Shown: positions 12,728-25,017, counted from the stretch's first letter. The stretch: DNA of 64,000 bases from Microplitis mediator (GCF_029852145.1 NC_079970.1:12147662-12211661); one strand, 5' to 3'. Notes: generated by a model not told the origin, from the letters alone. Numbers and translations are program-made.

Positions 12728-12855
12728 ATTGTGAAAACACGCTACATAACGATCATATTGCTGATAACATTTTCATAAGTAAAAGACTTATACCACCAGC
12801 CAATGTATTACCAAAGTTCAGAAAGTATGTTAGAAATGATTTCAACTTCCTTAAA
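12728..12855 (+). other. Candidate internal coding exon, unassigned
   Basis: A pyrimidine-rich acceptor (ATTATTTTTTCAG) ends at 12727 and a consensus donor (GTAAGTATG) begins at 12856. The 128 bp between are open in one frame, reading 42 codons after two phase bases. The peptide includes SKRLIPPANVLPKFRKYV. I do not recognise the family. It lies between the end of the Helitron and the BEL relic, so it may be the only host exon in the window, or a chance open stretch. Neighbouring exons were not found. Confidence 0.33.
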
Positions 12856-12984
12856 GTAAGTATGAAAAAAATATATTGAGAAATTTCCTTAATAAAAATT
12901 TTACGTCTTAATAATTCTTGTGAGTAATTCTAACATCGAACATTTAATCAAGGAATTTCAGAATATTATTTTTTTTTTTTTTTC

Positions 12985-13123
12985 GTGACTTATATAAACT
13001 CGTAACAATGTAGGTGACAGACAGTTCGTGTATAGAGAACTGCAGGCGCCTCTCCGACGAGTGAATCTTTGAAATGCTGCGATGAAAGCTTTAGTAGAAT
13101 AATCGGTGATAATTTCTATATAT
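12985..13123 (-). pseudogene. BEL/Pao integrase fragment beyond the solo LTR
   Basis: Minus-strand translation gives a degenerate continuation of the BEL integrase core, with AFIAAFQRFTRRRG visible followed by frameshifted remains. It joins the integrase piece at 13951-14377, from which it is separated by an LTR at 13124-13950. The relic stops at a long T tract near 12965-12985. Confidence 0.65.
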
Positions 13124-13950
13124 TGTTACGTTAGGGTTTGCGTACAAACTGTACTTGAGGTGTTTATGTACTGCTTCTCGTGAGTCTCACCCTACTAGTT
13201 CGGATTGAAACTCGTCTTTATGAAGTTTACCCGAACTGGCCTTACAATATAAACTAATACTAGTACTTGGCCTATATTGGAATTCGGTGAGTGCTCTAGA
13301 TGTCCTTGAACTGGCTTCTTAGATCGTCCTCCGGGATACATCTCTTGGAACCGTGATACTTGTCCTCAGCAGCGGCTTCTCGTACACTCAATCGTATGTG
13401 AGTAAGAAACTCAGGTGAATTTACTCAAACACTGGTTTAATGTTTATAGAATAAACGTTTATTTAACTAACGTTATTCTATGTGCCACAATGCACACACA
13501 CACTGATTACAAAATATCTGATATTGAACGACTGAGTGCTCTTAATACCATAAAAAATGTTGCTGTAACTAATTGTACAGAACCTTCGTCAATGAACTTG
13601 ATAACAGCCTGATTTGACCCAATAATTGTACAATACTAAATGATTGTTGCATTATGTAACTAAGTGCAATTAATACGCTGAATAATAGACTGAATTAACT
13701 AAATGTGATTCAATATGTATTATTATTACTGACTTTATCTAGCGCGAGACTAACTGCTCTCAAATGCAAGCTACTAGTTAGAAGACTACGTGCTTTTAAA
13801 GTAACTGTTTGTAACAACTGGTATTAGACCGAGTTAGCAAAGGCAATAAAAGTGCATCCTGATGCCCTTTTATAGCCTTTGCGCCATATTTAGTCACATG
13901 ACAATACCACCCCGAATTACTCCAGAGGCGCGAGATCCCACATCTTAACA
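13124..13950 (-). mobile_element. Solo LTR inside BEL integrase
   Basis: The 827-bp block starts TGTTACG and ends TTAACA on the plus strand. It interrupts the BEL integrase reading between a YKG-IAVFVC segment on one side and the RRRG segment on the other. A TATA-like CTATAAAAG on the minus strand near 13870 suggests it is read in the minus direction. The flanks ATAT and ATGT differ at one base, so the duplication is only approximate. No internal region or second LTR is seen. Confidence 0.55.
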
Positions 13951-15340
13951 ATGTATAGTGAACATAGCGATACATACAAAAACAGCGATCTATCCTTTAT
14001 AGGTTTGTGCACCTCAAACCAGTATAATCGAATCCAGTGTGTGAGAAGGCCTTAGCTGGTCTTACATACGTAGTTGGCAATCGTCCCATTAATTGTTGTG
14101 CACGAACACCTCTATGTCTCGTGCACACAACGCAGTCAAGAATGTATAATCTAACTGGGGCTTGCCCACCTTCTATCCAAACAGATCTCATCAGATCAGC
14201 GAGAGTCAATTGAGTTCCCCCATGAAATGTTTCCTGGTGCGAATGATCAATCAATAGCGTGGTTAGATGTGATGAAGGTGGTTGTTTAGCTGAATTTTTC
14301 TGTGGATCATCCAGGAGCGAGTTCTTTAAGTGACCGCTGACTCTGCATATTCCATTGTAGTCGACGTAGGAAATCAATTTAGCGAGACGATGATTTCGTT
14401 GTATTTTAGAGAATCACTATCTTTTATTAGCTTCATCTTCTGCAAATAGTACTGACTTTGTATATACTTAATCAGCAAAATTTTAGCGAGTTCCAGGTCA
14501 ATTGTAGAAAGTGGTGTAGCCAGTGTGAACTGTGACACTTTTTCAAATTTAGCGATGGCACATAGACAGATTCCGAGCATGTAAAGTAAGAGTGAAAACT
14601 TGAAAAATTTATCAAGAAGCGGGGGGAGCGTGTGTAAGTCTGCCTTGAAGATGGTAAAAACTAAACCTGGGCGTTCTTCAAGATGTGATACTGTCTGCGA
14701 TGGGATGTCAAAAGATGGTCAGTTTTCTTTTGATTAACTGAGCCAATGAGGTCCCGTTCATCAAAGCGAATGTTGATCTAATTTGGCTGCTGAAATTCCT
14801 CGTGAACCGAACTTAGCTGGATTTGATTTCCCTAATACGAAATCCCAGTTGGCACTTGATAGCGACTTTTGAATCTTACTAACTTTATTGCAAATGTAGA
14901 CTTTCATTTTGCTTGGTTGTTTCGCATCCACGTTTAGGATACAGTGGAGTCTGTCTACAAAAAAATTGGTGTATTTTTAAGTTTCAAGACCTTCTTAACG
15001 TAGAGTACCAGTTGAGCGAGTAATACAGCGGCATTGAGCTCCATTCTGGGTCTAGTAATGGGTTTCAGTGGTGTAACTTGTGTTTTGGTACACTCTAGCA
15101 AGATATTGGAGCTTCCAGTAGTGTCAGTGTCTTTTGAATTAGACGACAGCAGCCATAGTGAGTTGAGAAGCGTCAGAGAATCCATGGAGATTGAGAGACA
15201 CACTTTGTCTGACATTATTTCAGCAAGGTATCTGAATCTTCGAGATCTGTTGTAGTTCATCTCAAATCAAATTCCATTCTTGAAGAAGTAATGGTGATAG
15301 CGTAGCAACACAGTCGAAGTTTTGCAGTCAGAGGTTATGC
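13951..15340 (-). pseudogene. BEL/Pao pol relic: RNase H and integrase zinc region
   Basis: 13997-14377 encodes the BEL/Pao integrase N-terminal part, with HGGTQLTLADLMRSVW, CVVCTRHRG and AQQLMGRLP, all typical of the family. 14374-14580 and the degraded stretch above it correspond to the linker before integrase. 14955-15260 contains RNase H-type phrases such as TPLKPITRPRMELNAAVLL. Frames are broken repeatedly, and the gene is interrupted at 15341 by the hAT MITE nest. The upstream protease and RT parts resume at 19885. Confidence 0.85.
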
Positions 15341-15713
15341 ATAAACATTAGGGTGACCCAAAAAAATCAACTCTTTTTTTTTCGAGTCTCTTATGAAAAT
15401 TTGGTGGCTTACAATGTTTTAAGAAACCTCTCTAAAAATCAGCTCGATAGAAAATTTTCAAGAGGTTGCTCACGAATTTTGAAAATATCAAAAACGATCG
15501 AAATTCAGATTTTTTATTTCTGAATTTTTTCTTTCTCGTGGCAGCGATATTTTGTGTTTCTAAAATTATGACTATGCTGAAAACTTCAGCCAAAAATTTG
15601 AATATTTAAACGGTGCTCAAGAATTTTGAATATTAACTGATAATATGTATTTAATACTTTGAATTAGTTTTTGTATTTTTTTGTAACTTAATTCTAGTCA
15701 TTTTACTAAAATA

Positions 15714-18700
15714 CACTAATGGAAAAAATTAAAGGATCAAAAAAAAATTATAAATTTTTAGGCGATTTTCAACAGGCTCTAACTTTGAGAGAAATGGTCG
15801 TACAAGAAAAAAAAAAAAAGGAAATTGTAGCTCCAAGTATCTACTTTTTGGATTAGAACTTCAAAATTTTTTAGCGTCAGCAGTTTTTGAGTCATCTTAG
15901 ATAAACCAACGACAAAAAAATTTTCAAATTAAAAAAATTTTTTTTTTTGGTCTCCGGGCGTGGAAAAAATTATTCTTGCTTAACCACTATGAAGCTCGGA
16001 TACCTTCATTATTCAGCTTTAATTTCTTTTTTTATGGACCTTGATAGTCCACTTTTCGCCGAGATATCGGTCTTCAAATGGAAAAGGATCCTTTTGTCTT
16101 TGATTATCGATATCTCAGAAACCAATGATCGCACAGAAAGTTAATGGTGGGTTTTAAAAACTTGAATAAATTCCCTTCAACGATTAGCCATTGCTTTTTC
16201 GAAAAAAAAATTTTTTCCTATCGTCACATGAATTTAAAAATGCAACCAAAAAAGGGCTTTTTGTGGTTTTTTGTAAAATCAAACGCTGAAACGGAAAGAT
16301 TGTGGAAATCGATAATGTTGACTGTGCATTTTACAGTTCAATATGTCCACAAAAACCCTGCAGAGAGCCAGATTAATCCAACCAGCCGTTTTTTTGTTTC
16401 ACGCGATCAAATTTAAAAAAAAATTAAAGGATCACATTTTTTGCTCTGAAAAAGTCATAATCTTTGACAAGATGAAAACAAACATTTTTTCGGAGCTTTG
16501 TCCACAATTTTATTGCAGACAGTGCTTAAATTTCCAAAAAAGAAAAAACTTTTTTTTCAAAACAAAAATTTCAAAAAAAAATTTTTTTTTTGAATTTAAT
16601 GACTGAGAAATCAGTAAAATCACGGAATGCAGCGACGTAAAAGTGTTAAAAATTATTGGGTGTTGGTTTTGTAAATTTCCTAAAGTTATTCCAAAAAAAA
16701 ATTTTATTAAAAAATTTTTTTTTTTGAAATTTTTGTTTCGAAAAAAAAGTTTTTTTTTTTTGGAAATTAAAGCACTGTCTGCAATAAAATTGTGGACAAA
16801 GCTCCGAAAAAATGTTTGTTTTCATCTTGTTAAAGATTATGAGCTTTTCAGAGCAAAAAATGTGATCCTTTAGTTTTTTTTTAAATTTGATCGCGTGAAA
16901 CAAAAAAATGGCTGGATGGATTAATCTGGCTCTCTGCAGGGTTTTTTTGGACATATTGAACTGTAAAATGCACAGTCAACATTATCGATTTCCACAATCT
17001 TTCCGTTTCAGCGTTTGATTTTACAAAAAACCACAAAAAGCCCTTTTTTGGTTGCATTTTTAAATTCATGTGACGATAGGAAAAAATTTTTTTTTCGAAA
17101 AAGCAATGGCTAATCGTTGAAGGGAATTTATTCAAGTTTCTAAAGCCCACCATTAACTTTCTGTGCAATCATTGGTTTCTGAGATATCGATAATCAAAGA
17201 CAAAAGGATCCTTTTCCATTTGAAGACCGATATCTCGGCGAGAAGTGGACGTATCAAAGTCCATAAAAAAAGAACTTAAATCTGAATAATGAAGGTATCC
17301 GAGCCTCATAGTGGTTAAGCAAGAATAATTTTTTCCACGCCCGGAGACCAAAAAAAAAAAAATTTTTTAATTTGAAAATTTTTTTGTCGTTGGTTTTTCT
17401 AAGATTATGTTACGTCAAAATAACACATATTAAGAGTAGTGCTCCTGTTTAGCCTTCGCCGAGCGAAATAACTGGGACGGGGCTATAAGGATGACTGTTT
17501 ATTAAAAATAAAATTAAAAAATAAATTTACTTACGGTTCGTTGTCTAAGAGATAATTAAAATTATTAAAAATTAAGTAAAATAAAATTTAATTAATTTAG
17601 TAAACTAATAAAAGCAAAATTAAAACAACTTCCAAATTTATTTAAATCAAAACAATTATTTAAAAATTATTACAAAACAATATTTAATTTGAATTAGACA
17701 ATTAAATGCGGTTTACAATTTTTGACGCTTTATAAAATGATTTAGCTCTCGATTTCACTTGTTATACAATTTATTTAAACAATCAATTTATTATTTAAAT
17801 TTATTATTAATTATTTATTTAATTAAATTATTACCCTGATTTACTTGATGATTATTATTATTATCAACAATTATTTATTTGATTTGTTATTTATTATTCT
17901 TCCTTCCCAACCCTTGATAATTGATGTAATTTTGTCAATATTGAATTTTATTTATTAAATGAATTATATTTAAATAATTGGAATTAGATTTGATAATCGA
18001 TGGAATGTTTATCAAAATTATTTATTAATTAAATGAATTACTACTTTTGAATAACTCAACAATTATTTTATAAAAACTTCTGAATTATATTTTAATAATT
18101 CAGTTTACAAACAATTAAATCACCATTATTAATGATTTAATAAAATTAAGGACTTTGCCTTTAAATAATTAAAATTTCATCAATGACGAATGAGCTCACT
18201 TAGGAAACTGAAATCTTTTTCGATTTCCAGAAGAGCTGTTACCAGGTAGTAACATCCCTTCCAATAATTATTTAATTATACCAATTATTTCATTGGTCAT
18301 AATTGAATCAATATTTTTTTATAATTATTATTTATATATATATTTTCCATGACTTACAATGCAGTTAGCAACATACGCATAAAGCATTGGAGTCGAATTC
18401 ATAAATCAATATTTATTGATTCTTACTTTTTCCTTTATTGCAATATATTCTTTTATTATTTAAACATTTATAATTCATTTCATTTTTAATTATTAATAAC
18501 TTGTTTATTAATAATTATTATTTAATTATATTTTATTATATCATTTCATAATTTCATTTCATATTCATTTATTATTTCATTTCTTTATTAATAAACATAT
18601 CATTAATAATTAATTTTATTTCTTTTTCTTTTAACAACAAATATCTTTATCTCTTAAAGATATTTCAAAATTCATTTCATATTTTTTTTATAATAATAAT

Positions 18701-19341
18701 TTCATAATTTTCATTTCATATTTATTTAATTATTTTCATTATTTATTCATTCATATAATTTCATTTTCATTTCATTATTTTTTTTCATTATTTTATATTT
18801 CCCATTCATAAATTTTTATCATTTCACTATTTCATTATTTCTTTACTTATTTATTTATTCATAAATTTCAATTTTTATTATTAATTATAAAATATAATAA
18901 TTTGAATTTATATTCAAATTTTATAAACATTTATTTTTTTTATCATTTGATATTTTATTATCATATTTATTTATATTTATTAAACAACGATATTTCATAA
19001 TAAATAATTTGAATTTAAATTCAAATTTAAAAATCATCAGCCGTAATAATGGCTGGAAATCATTTGCTAATTAATTAATTTATGCATAGCCAGATGGCAT
19101 AGCATGTACGATTTTTAATAAATTGATTGACAGCAAGAATACGACGTCGTGACATCACAATTACTCAAAAACTGCTGACGCTAAAAAATTGTAAAGTTCT
19201 AATCCAAAAAGTAGATACTTGGAGCTACAATTTCCTTTTTTTTTTTTTCTTGTACGACGATTTCTCTCAAAGTTAGAGCCTGTTGAAAATCGCCTAAAAA
19301 TTTATAATTTTTTTTTGATCCTTTAATTTTTTCCACTAGTG
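15714..19341. mobile_element. Mariner-like long palindrome, copy 1, with nested LTR
   Basis: The ends are CACTAATGGAAAAAATTAAA and the near-exact reverse complement, flanked by TA (15712-15713 and 19342-19343). The left arm (about 15714-16585) and right arm (about 16712-19341, less the nested LTR) are inverted copies over roughly 0.9 kb around a spacer near 16590-16710. The same short peptides can be read on both strands, which is a consequence of the palindrome and not evidence of genes. Without the nested LTR the element is about 1.87 kb. No transposase is encoded. A relative is at 61864-63650. Confidence 0.82.
17408..19159. mobile_element. Solo LTR, 1752 bp, TSD ATTA
   Basis: It starts TGTTACGTCA and ends GACATCACA. 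The flanks are both ATTA (17404-17407 and 19160-19163). Removing it and one ATTA restores AAGATTACTCAAAA, which matches the opposite arm of the host palindrome apart from one base. That is strong evidence for the boundaries. The interior is extremely AT-rich and non-coding, with a GC-richer patch near 17440-17500. It is unusually long for a solo LTR. Confidence 0.78.
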
Positions 19342-19884
19342 TATAACTTTTGCATTACCATAAATATACAGGACAGTCTCAAACAATAAAATTTGGTAAG
19401 TTTTGAATGAACGAAAAAACCTAACAATTGAATTAAAAAATAAACAAGTATGTAAATAACTTATTATTTCTATTTCTCGGGTTATATTTTTATTCATTGT
19501 GATGCAAATTGATGGTGAAAAAATCGAGAAGCTTTATTATTAATATTCAAGGGTCGCTCGAAAACGTCCACAAGATAGCACTTGGAAACATTCAAAATTC
19601 TTGAGCGACGTTTAAATATTCAAATTTTGGGCTTAAATTTTCAGCGTAGTTATGATTTCACAAATATAAACTATTGCTGCCACGAGAAAGAAAAAAATTT
19701 GAAATAAAAAATTCGAATTTCGATCATTTTTGATATTTCCAAAATTCGTGAGCGACCTCTTGAAAATTTTTTATCGAGCTGATTTTTGAAGCGGCTTCTT
19801 AAAACATCGTAAACCAACAAATTTTCATAAGAGATTCGAAAAAAAAAAAAATATTCGGTTTTTTTGGGTCACCCTAATAAACAT

Positions 19885-21430
19885 CTTGGCTCTGACGATG
19901 ATGGTGCTAAGAACCCAACTGGGTCAAACAAGCGAGCATTCTCCGAAAGTATCGAGCGTTAAGTGGTTGGAGATGCTTCTGGAAGTGAATAGCCAAACTG
20001 GAATTTATCCTGTGTTGAATCCCAGGTTAATTCGCGCACTTTTACTGTAGTATTACCAAGTTATCTTGGTGAATTTTCTTGTTTCTCAGGTGGAGCGAGC
20101 AACTTGAATCCCCATAGATGTCGTCAACATAGCGTGTATTCGTTAGCGCTGCTACAGCTTTTGGAAATTTATTTCCTTCATTTTCAGCGAGTTGTAAAAG
20201 TGCTTTTCTAGTGAGATATAGAGCTGATGTTGTTCCATAAGTTACAGTAGCGAGTGTAAATACTGTTGGGATGTCATCTTTGTCAAACCAGAGTATGCAC
20301 TGTAGGTGATGATCTTCCCTGTCAACTACGATCTGAAGAAACTTTTGAGTTATGTCAGTAGCAAATCAATAGCGATGACAGTGGATTTGAATCAGTACGT
20401 CATTGATGTCAACTTGAATCTTGGGACTCATCTAAAGTATCACGTTGACTTATACACCTCAAGTTAATTTCATGATCTGTTAAGCACTACTCTAAGCTTG
20501 ATGGTGGTGCTTTGTTCTTTCAGAACCCTACGTTGTGGTAAAAAGCTTTTAAAAGTTAAAACACAACTTCTTGTAGACTGAATCGTTCTCCAATCGTTTG
20601 CGAAGACGTAATCGAGCGTATTGAGCAGCTCGTAGCAAATCACCAAGTTGACTTGGCGAAAATTTCAGTGGTAAGCAAACGACATATTGACCATCAGACT
20701 GTCTATAGTGTGTATCGATGAAGTGTTGTTCACACTCTTCTCCGTCATCTGTGTAGCGTGTAGCAAATTCTGTCTGTAGCTCTTCTTGATACCAAAAATT
20801 GCTCAGCTAGTCTTGTAGTTGATCATCAAAAGTGACATGAGAACTATATGCAGTTTGCTTTGATGTAGAGATGTCCACTGAGCCATTAATGATCCAGTCA
20901 AGCAATATTGACTGAGCGATTAGGTCATTCTCATTACCTTTTTCGATTTTAGTGTTTGTATAATATGTGCAGCTGGTGCTGCACCCAGTATGATGTCGGT
21001 AGGTCTTGATGTTAAAAATTTTGGATCAGTGAGTTGTAGCCCAGTGGTGTGTGACCATTTCTTGTTAATTAGCATGAAAGACGGAAAATTCACCGTCAAC
21101 AGTGCAACCACATAGGTTTGGATGATAATAGAAGCGTTACTACGTAACGAATGCAGCGTCATCGTCATGACCCAAGCAAATGCCTAGCTGACATATTACC
21201 GATGCGTCACAAAGGATAACTCTGATTCTTAATCGATGAGTATACGTACTGTACGTGTACTTCCGGTTATCAAATGCAACCTTACTAGAGCAGTAGTGAA
21301 AAATGAATTGATTGATAGCAAGTGAGTTAATTAACTGAAAGTAGAAATAGTTAGCAAAGTCTGTCATAGGTATCAAAAACCGAATTATTCAGTACGTTGG
21401 CGAGAAGCGACGTCTCAATAAACGAATTTA
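19885..21430 (-). pseudogene. BEL/Pao pol relic: protease and reverse transcriptase
   Basis: The RT active site YVDDIYGDS is readable on the minus strand at 20117-20131. 20920-21168 carries the protease-to-RT linker with LTDPKFL and DIILGA, a BEL/Pao signature, and 21140-21376 covers the degraded protease region. Many frame breaks and stops are present. It continues downstream at 13951-15340 after the inserted MITE nest. No gag or LTR of this element is recognised. Confidence 0.8.
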
Positions 21431-21481
21431 TCGATGTAGCGTCATCAATTACATTAATAAGATCAAGTTCACTTAATAATA

Positions 21482-21748
21482 TAATAATATATATTTTCAT
21501 CTCGAAGATAAACACATTGCCTTACAATCATACAGCACTTGGGCCTCATGACGTCAAAGATGTCCTTTGACCGACCCAAGTACCTAAGGTCATAAAAATT
21601 CAGTTCAAACGGATTTACTTTTCTTCCAAGAGAAAACATACATTCCAAATTTACACTTAATATTATTTAAAAAAAAATACAATATTTACTAAAACAAGAT
21701 TAAAATAGTAGATTAATTTTTGTACTCAATTATTCAGGGAAATCCACA
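21482..21748 (-). mobile_element. Partial copia LTR
   Basis: This stretch is nearly identical to 55395-55671, including the phrase GGGCCTCATGACGTC. On the minus strand it starts TGTGGATTTCCC just after a purine-rich GACGGGGCG, placing it as an LTR following the copia pol end at 22018-22577. Its downstream half, including the primer site, is missing. It is joined instead to a scrap of gag (21438-21481). Confidence 0.72.
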
Positions 21749-22017
21749 CGCCCCGTCAAAAATTAATCTCTTACTTAAATTTGAACATATTTATATCAAG
21801 ATGTAGTAACATTAACCATATTATTTATTTATTTATTATTTATTTGTAATAAAATAAATTTGTAAAGACACATCTTTCTACGCAAACAATATGCGAACAA
21901 TATGGCCTAACTAATTTGCAAAGGGATTCGGAAAACCCAGAGAAACTTAATCCGACCATTTATCTTAAATTTTGATTACAATTACAATATATTTACTAAA
22001 TATTATTTTAAACCCAT

Positions 22018-22577
22018 TTATGTTTGGAGCTCTACAAATTTTGCGCCAGGTAATGACTTTGTCAGCTCATCAGCTATCTTTCGATCTGTTGGCATATAAA
22101 TTAATTTTATTAAACTTTGTTCAAACTTATCACGAGAGAAATGATATATTATATCAATATTCTTTGATCTCTTGTGACTGGAAGGATTACAAGCAAACTT
22201 ATACAACCATTATTGTCTTCGTGAATTATTATTGGACCTGATATAACTAATTTTAAACTATCAGCCAATGCCCGTAGCCATATTGCCTCTCGTGCAGTCT
22301 CGTAAAGAGCCATATATTCGGCTTCTGATGTCGAACCTGAAACGGATGCTTGCCGCTTCGTTGCCCAGCATATGGTACAGTGATAGAATAATTTGAATAA
22401 GTTACCCGTCGTACTTTTCCTATCATTCTTATCATCTGCCCAATCCAAGTCAACATAGCCACTGATTGTATTTACATAATCATTACGAATATATGTTAAT
22501 TTAATATTGCTAGTACCTTTTAAATACCTTAATCCAGAGACACGGTAGTATCTCGCGCCGAGTATACGGTCAAACAC
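22018..22577 (-). pseudogene. Ty1/copia RNase H and pol C-terminus fragment
   Basis: 22149-22577 encodes the copia RNase H core: GYVDLDWADDKNDRKSTTG, SEAEYMALYE and HEDNNGC. 22018-22206 gives the C-terminal end in another frame (IDIIYHFSRDKFE, ADELTKSLP). The two are offset by a frameshift near 22150-22200. Upstream pol is absent, and the LTR follows at 21748. The protein resembles the copia family whose other pieces are at 42985-47010 and 54300-55070. Confidence 0.87.
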
Positions 22578-23613
22578 ATGTTTATGTGTGAGTGTGTAGC
22601 GCGAGCCTACCTGTCTCTTTTCTTGAGTCGGAGTGATGTTTTATGGTTACGAATTATATTTTTCTTAATTAAAATTAAATCACGGCTTATTTCTGCATTT
22701 TCTGAATATTTGTGTCTCACTCAAACTTTATCACCTGAATGTTATTATATTTTATTATTATTTACCTTATATAATATAAAAAACGTTAGCATATACTATA
22801 GTACCTTAAAATTTAAGATTTTCGAAATTTTTCCATCTATAATTTATGCTTATTTATTACCGTCTTAGAATAAATAGTTTTAAGAAGGAGCACGATTGAC
22901 TTAACATTAATGTTTTCAAAATCTGTTTTGATTTTTCAACACTAGAGAGCACTTTCATTACCCGATACAGCCTTCTATGCACAAGCAACGAGGCCTAATG
23001 CGTACTATTATTTTACCCATGACGAATGAATGGGCGAGTTTGGGTTAACAATTAACTATCCTAATGGCTACTTTAGCTTAAAATTGATAATAATTTGACA
23101 ATGAAATAAGCTGCCTAAATTTGCTGACAGTTTGACAACGAAAGTTGAATAGAAAAATTTGCGGTTGATTTTTCCTCAATTTAGAGATAACTTTTTTTAC
23201 TAAAAACAAATCTTAATTAGCACAGTTTGCCGAGCAAAAGTTTCACTTTACGAAAAAACCCTAAAACTTTTCGTCAAATGTCCGTCAACTTCGGGTTTTT
23301 CTGTTTTTAACGACAACTCGTATACAACTTTTGAAGTGAATTTGCATTCTAATTCGGGTAGTAACTTTACGTTAAATTGTATGGCAAGTTGTACACGAAT
23401 TGTCGTCAAAAACGGAAAAGCCCGAAATTGACTAAAAATTCAAGGAAACTTTTATGAAGTAAACTTTTGTTAATCAAACTCCCTAATAGCTGCTTCAGCT
23501 TGAAATTGACAGTAATTTAAGATTGAAATTTGCTGCCTTAATTTCCTGACAAATCGACAGCAAAAGTTGAAAAGAAAAATTTTCGGTTGATTTTTGTTCA
23601 ATTTAGAGATAAC
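22578..23613. other. Non-coding, degenerate dispersed repeats
   Basis: I see no gene. Two stretches near 23060-23230 and 23480-23610 are diverged copies of each other (TAGCTGCTTCAGCTTGAAATT type). Similar text recurs at 25100-25330, indicating an old repeat broken by later insertions. Confidence 0.45.
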
Positions 23614-24192
23614 CCCTGATAGCCAAGTTGGCTGCAACTTATCAACAACCTACTGCCGCAACCTGTCGCCAAGTTGGCCACAAAAGTTAACATGTCCATA
23701 AGTTGATGGTAACTTTCCGAGAAACTTGTCAACAACTTTCAGCTCGTGTAACTGTTGCCGACAACTTGTCTACAACTTGCTGAGATAAAAGGTGACAGGT
23801 TGTGGCAGTAGATTGTTGCCAAGTTTCTGAGCAACTTGTAGTCAACAGTTACACAAGCTGAAGGTTGAAACAACTTGTCGTCAAGTTGGTGTACCTGAGT
23901 TGCGACCAACTTGACGACAAGTTGTTTCAACTTTCAGCTTGTGTAACTGTTGACTACAAGTTGGCTACAAGTTGCTCAGAATCTTGGCGACAATCTGCTG
24001 CCGCAACCTGTCACCAAGTTTCTGAGCAACCTGTAGACAAGTTGTCGGCAACAGTTACACGAGCTGAAAGTTGTCAACAAGTTTCTCGGAAAGTTGCCGA
24101 CAACTTATGGAGATGCCAACTTTTGCGGCCAACTTGGCGATAGGTTACGGCAGTAGGTTGTCGACAAGTTGCGGCCAACTTAGCTGTCAGGG
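23614..24192. mobile_element. Foldback element rich in CAACTTG motifs
   Basis: It begins CCCTGATAGCCAAGTTGGC and ends with a near-perfect inverted copy (GCCAACTTAGCTGTCAGGG). The arms are inverted copies with the centre near 23905. The sequence is largely composed of short CAACTTG/CAAGTTG words about every 12-20 bp. It is inserted in a larger degenerate repeat. No coding capacity. Confidence 0.72.
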
Positions 24193-24205
24193 CAAGGACT
24201 TTTTA

Positions 24206-25017
24206 CTAGAAAAAAATCTGTCTATCGGTTGTCTCTGCGGGCCAGCCCCTTAACTTTCCGCTGTTTTCGAGCTCCTTGAGCTCGGAAACATTGTTGTGGA
24301 TACATTTTCGAGCTCGAAGAGCTCCAAAATACGTTTGTATTCCATTGTTGTCGAAAAAAACCGATTTTAGCATTTCTTTCTCCCACGATATCTCAGGAAC
24401 GAATTGACCGATTTTGATGGTTGAGGTAGCAATCGACGCGTTTCAACGAATTCTAGAACTGATCAAATTTCGGAATTGTTGAATTTAGCTGTTTCAAAGA
24501 TATTCGCAAAAAACCGTTTTTTACCATTTCTTTTGCCCGCGATTACTCTCGAACGAATTATCCGATTGAGATGGCTAAGGCGGAAATCGACGCGTTTTAG
24601 TAAGTTCTAGAGCTGATTAGATTTAAAAGTCAATCGTTCAAGTCATTTCTAAGAAATCAATAAAAAACTAAAAAAGAAAATTTTTTTTTCCGTAATTCGC
24701 TAATATTTTCGAGTCTGCATGATCAAATGATCTGAAATTTCCAGAAAAGTTGATGGCCAGCATGCTCTTTCGATTGCCGCCTTAACCATCCAAATCGGTT
24801 CATTAGTTAAAAAGTTATAGACCGGTCACACACATACATACACACACACACACACACATACAGACACTCGGACATCATTCTAAAAATAGTCAGAATAGTT
24901 TCCTAGGACCTCAGAACGTCAACATCTGATGAAATTTCGATTTTCGCAAATCGGGGTGAAAACAATAACTTCCCAATTTTTCGAAAATCGTCGATTTTCT
25001 TAGCGGGAAGTTAAAAA
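24206..25017 (-). repeat. Repeat family X, copy 3, reverse
   Basis: The minus strand begins AACTTCCCGCTAAGAAAATC at about 25013 and runs to GGGGCTGGCCCGCAGAG near 24228. Two internal units beginning GAACGAATT and about 150 bp apart are clear here, each with GATGG(T/C)T, a CGACGCGTTT phrase and TTCTAGA(A/G)CTGAT. A short (CA)n tract is at 24833-24860. Confidence 0.7.

Larger units (their letters stand above)
15349..19876. mobile_element. hAT-like palindromic MITE, copy 2, with nested insertions
   Basis: The ends are TAGGGTGACCC and GGGTCACCCTA. Both sides carry the same 8-bp target duplication, ATAAACAT (15341-15348 and 19877-19884). The MITE parts (15349-15713 and 19342-19876) total about 900 bp, matching copy 1 at 2035-2927, and the arms are similar in sequence to that copy. 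The rest is a mariner-like palindrome that inserted into it. It splits the BEL/Pao pol gene. Confidence 0.85.

Noticed and set aside
15947..17351. Mirror-image reading frames giving the same peptides on both strands
   Set aside because: They arise from the inverted arms of the palindromic element; no family is recognised and the codons are poly-Phe/Lys runs.
23739..24253. Frames with repeated QLVVKLV-like peptides on both strands
   Set aside because: Products of the CAACTTG foldback; they appear in both orientations and lack any start or family context.
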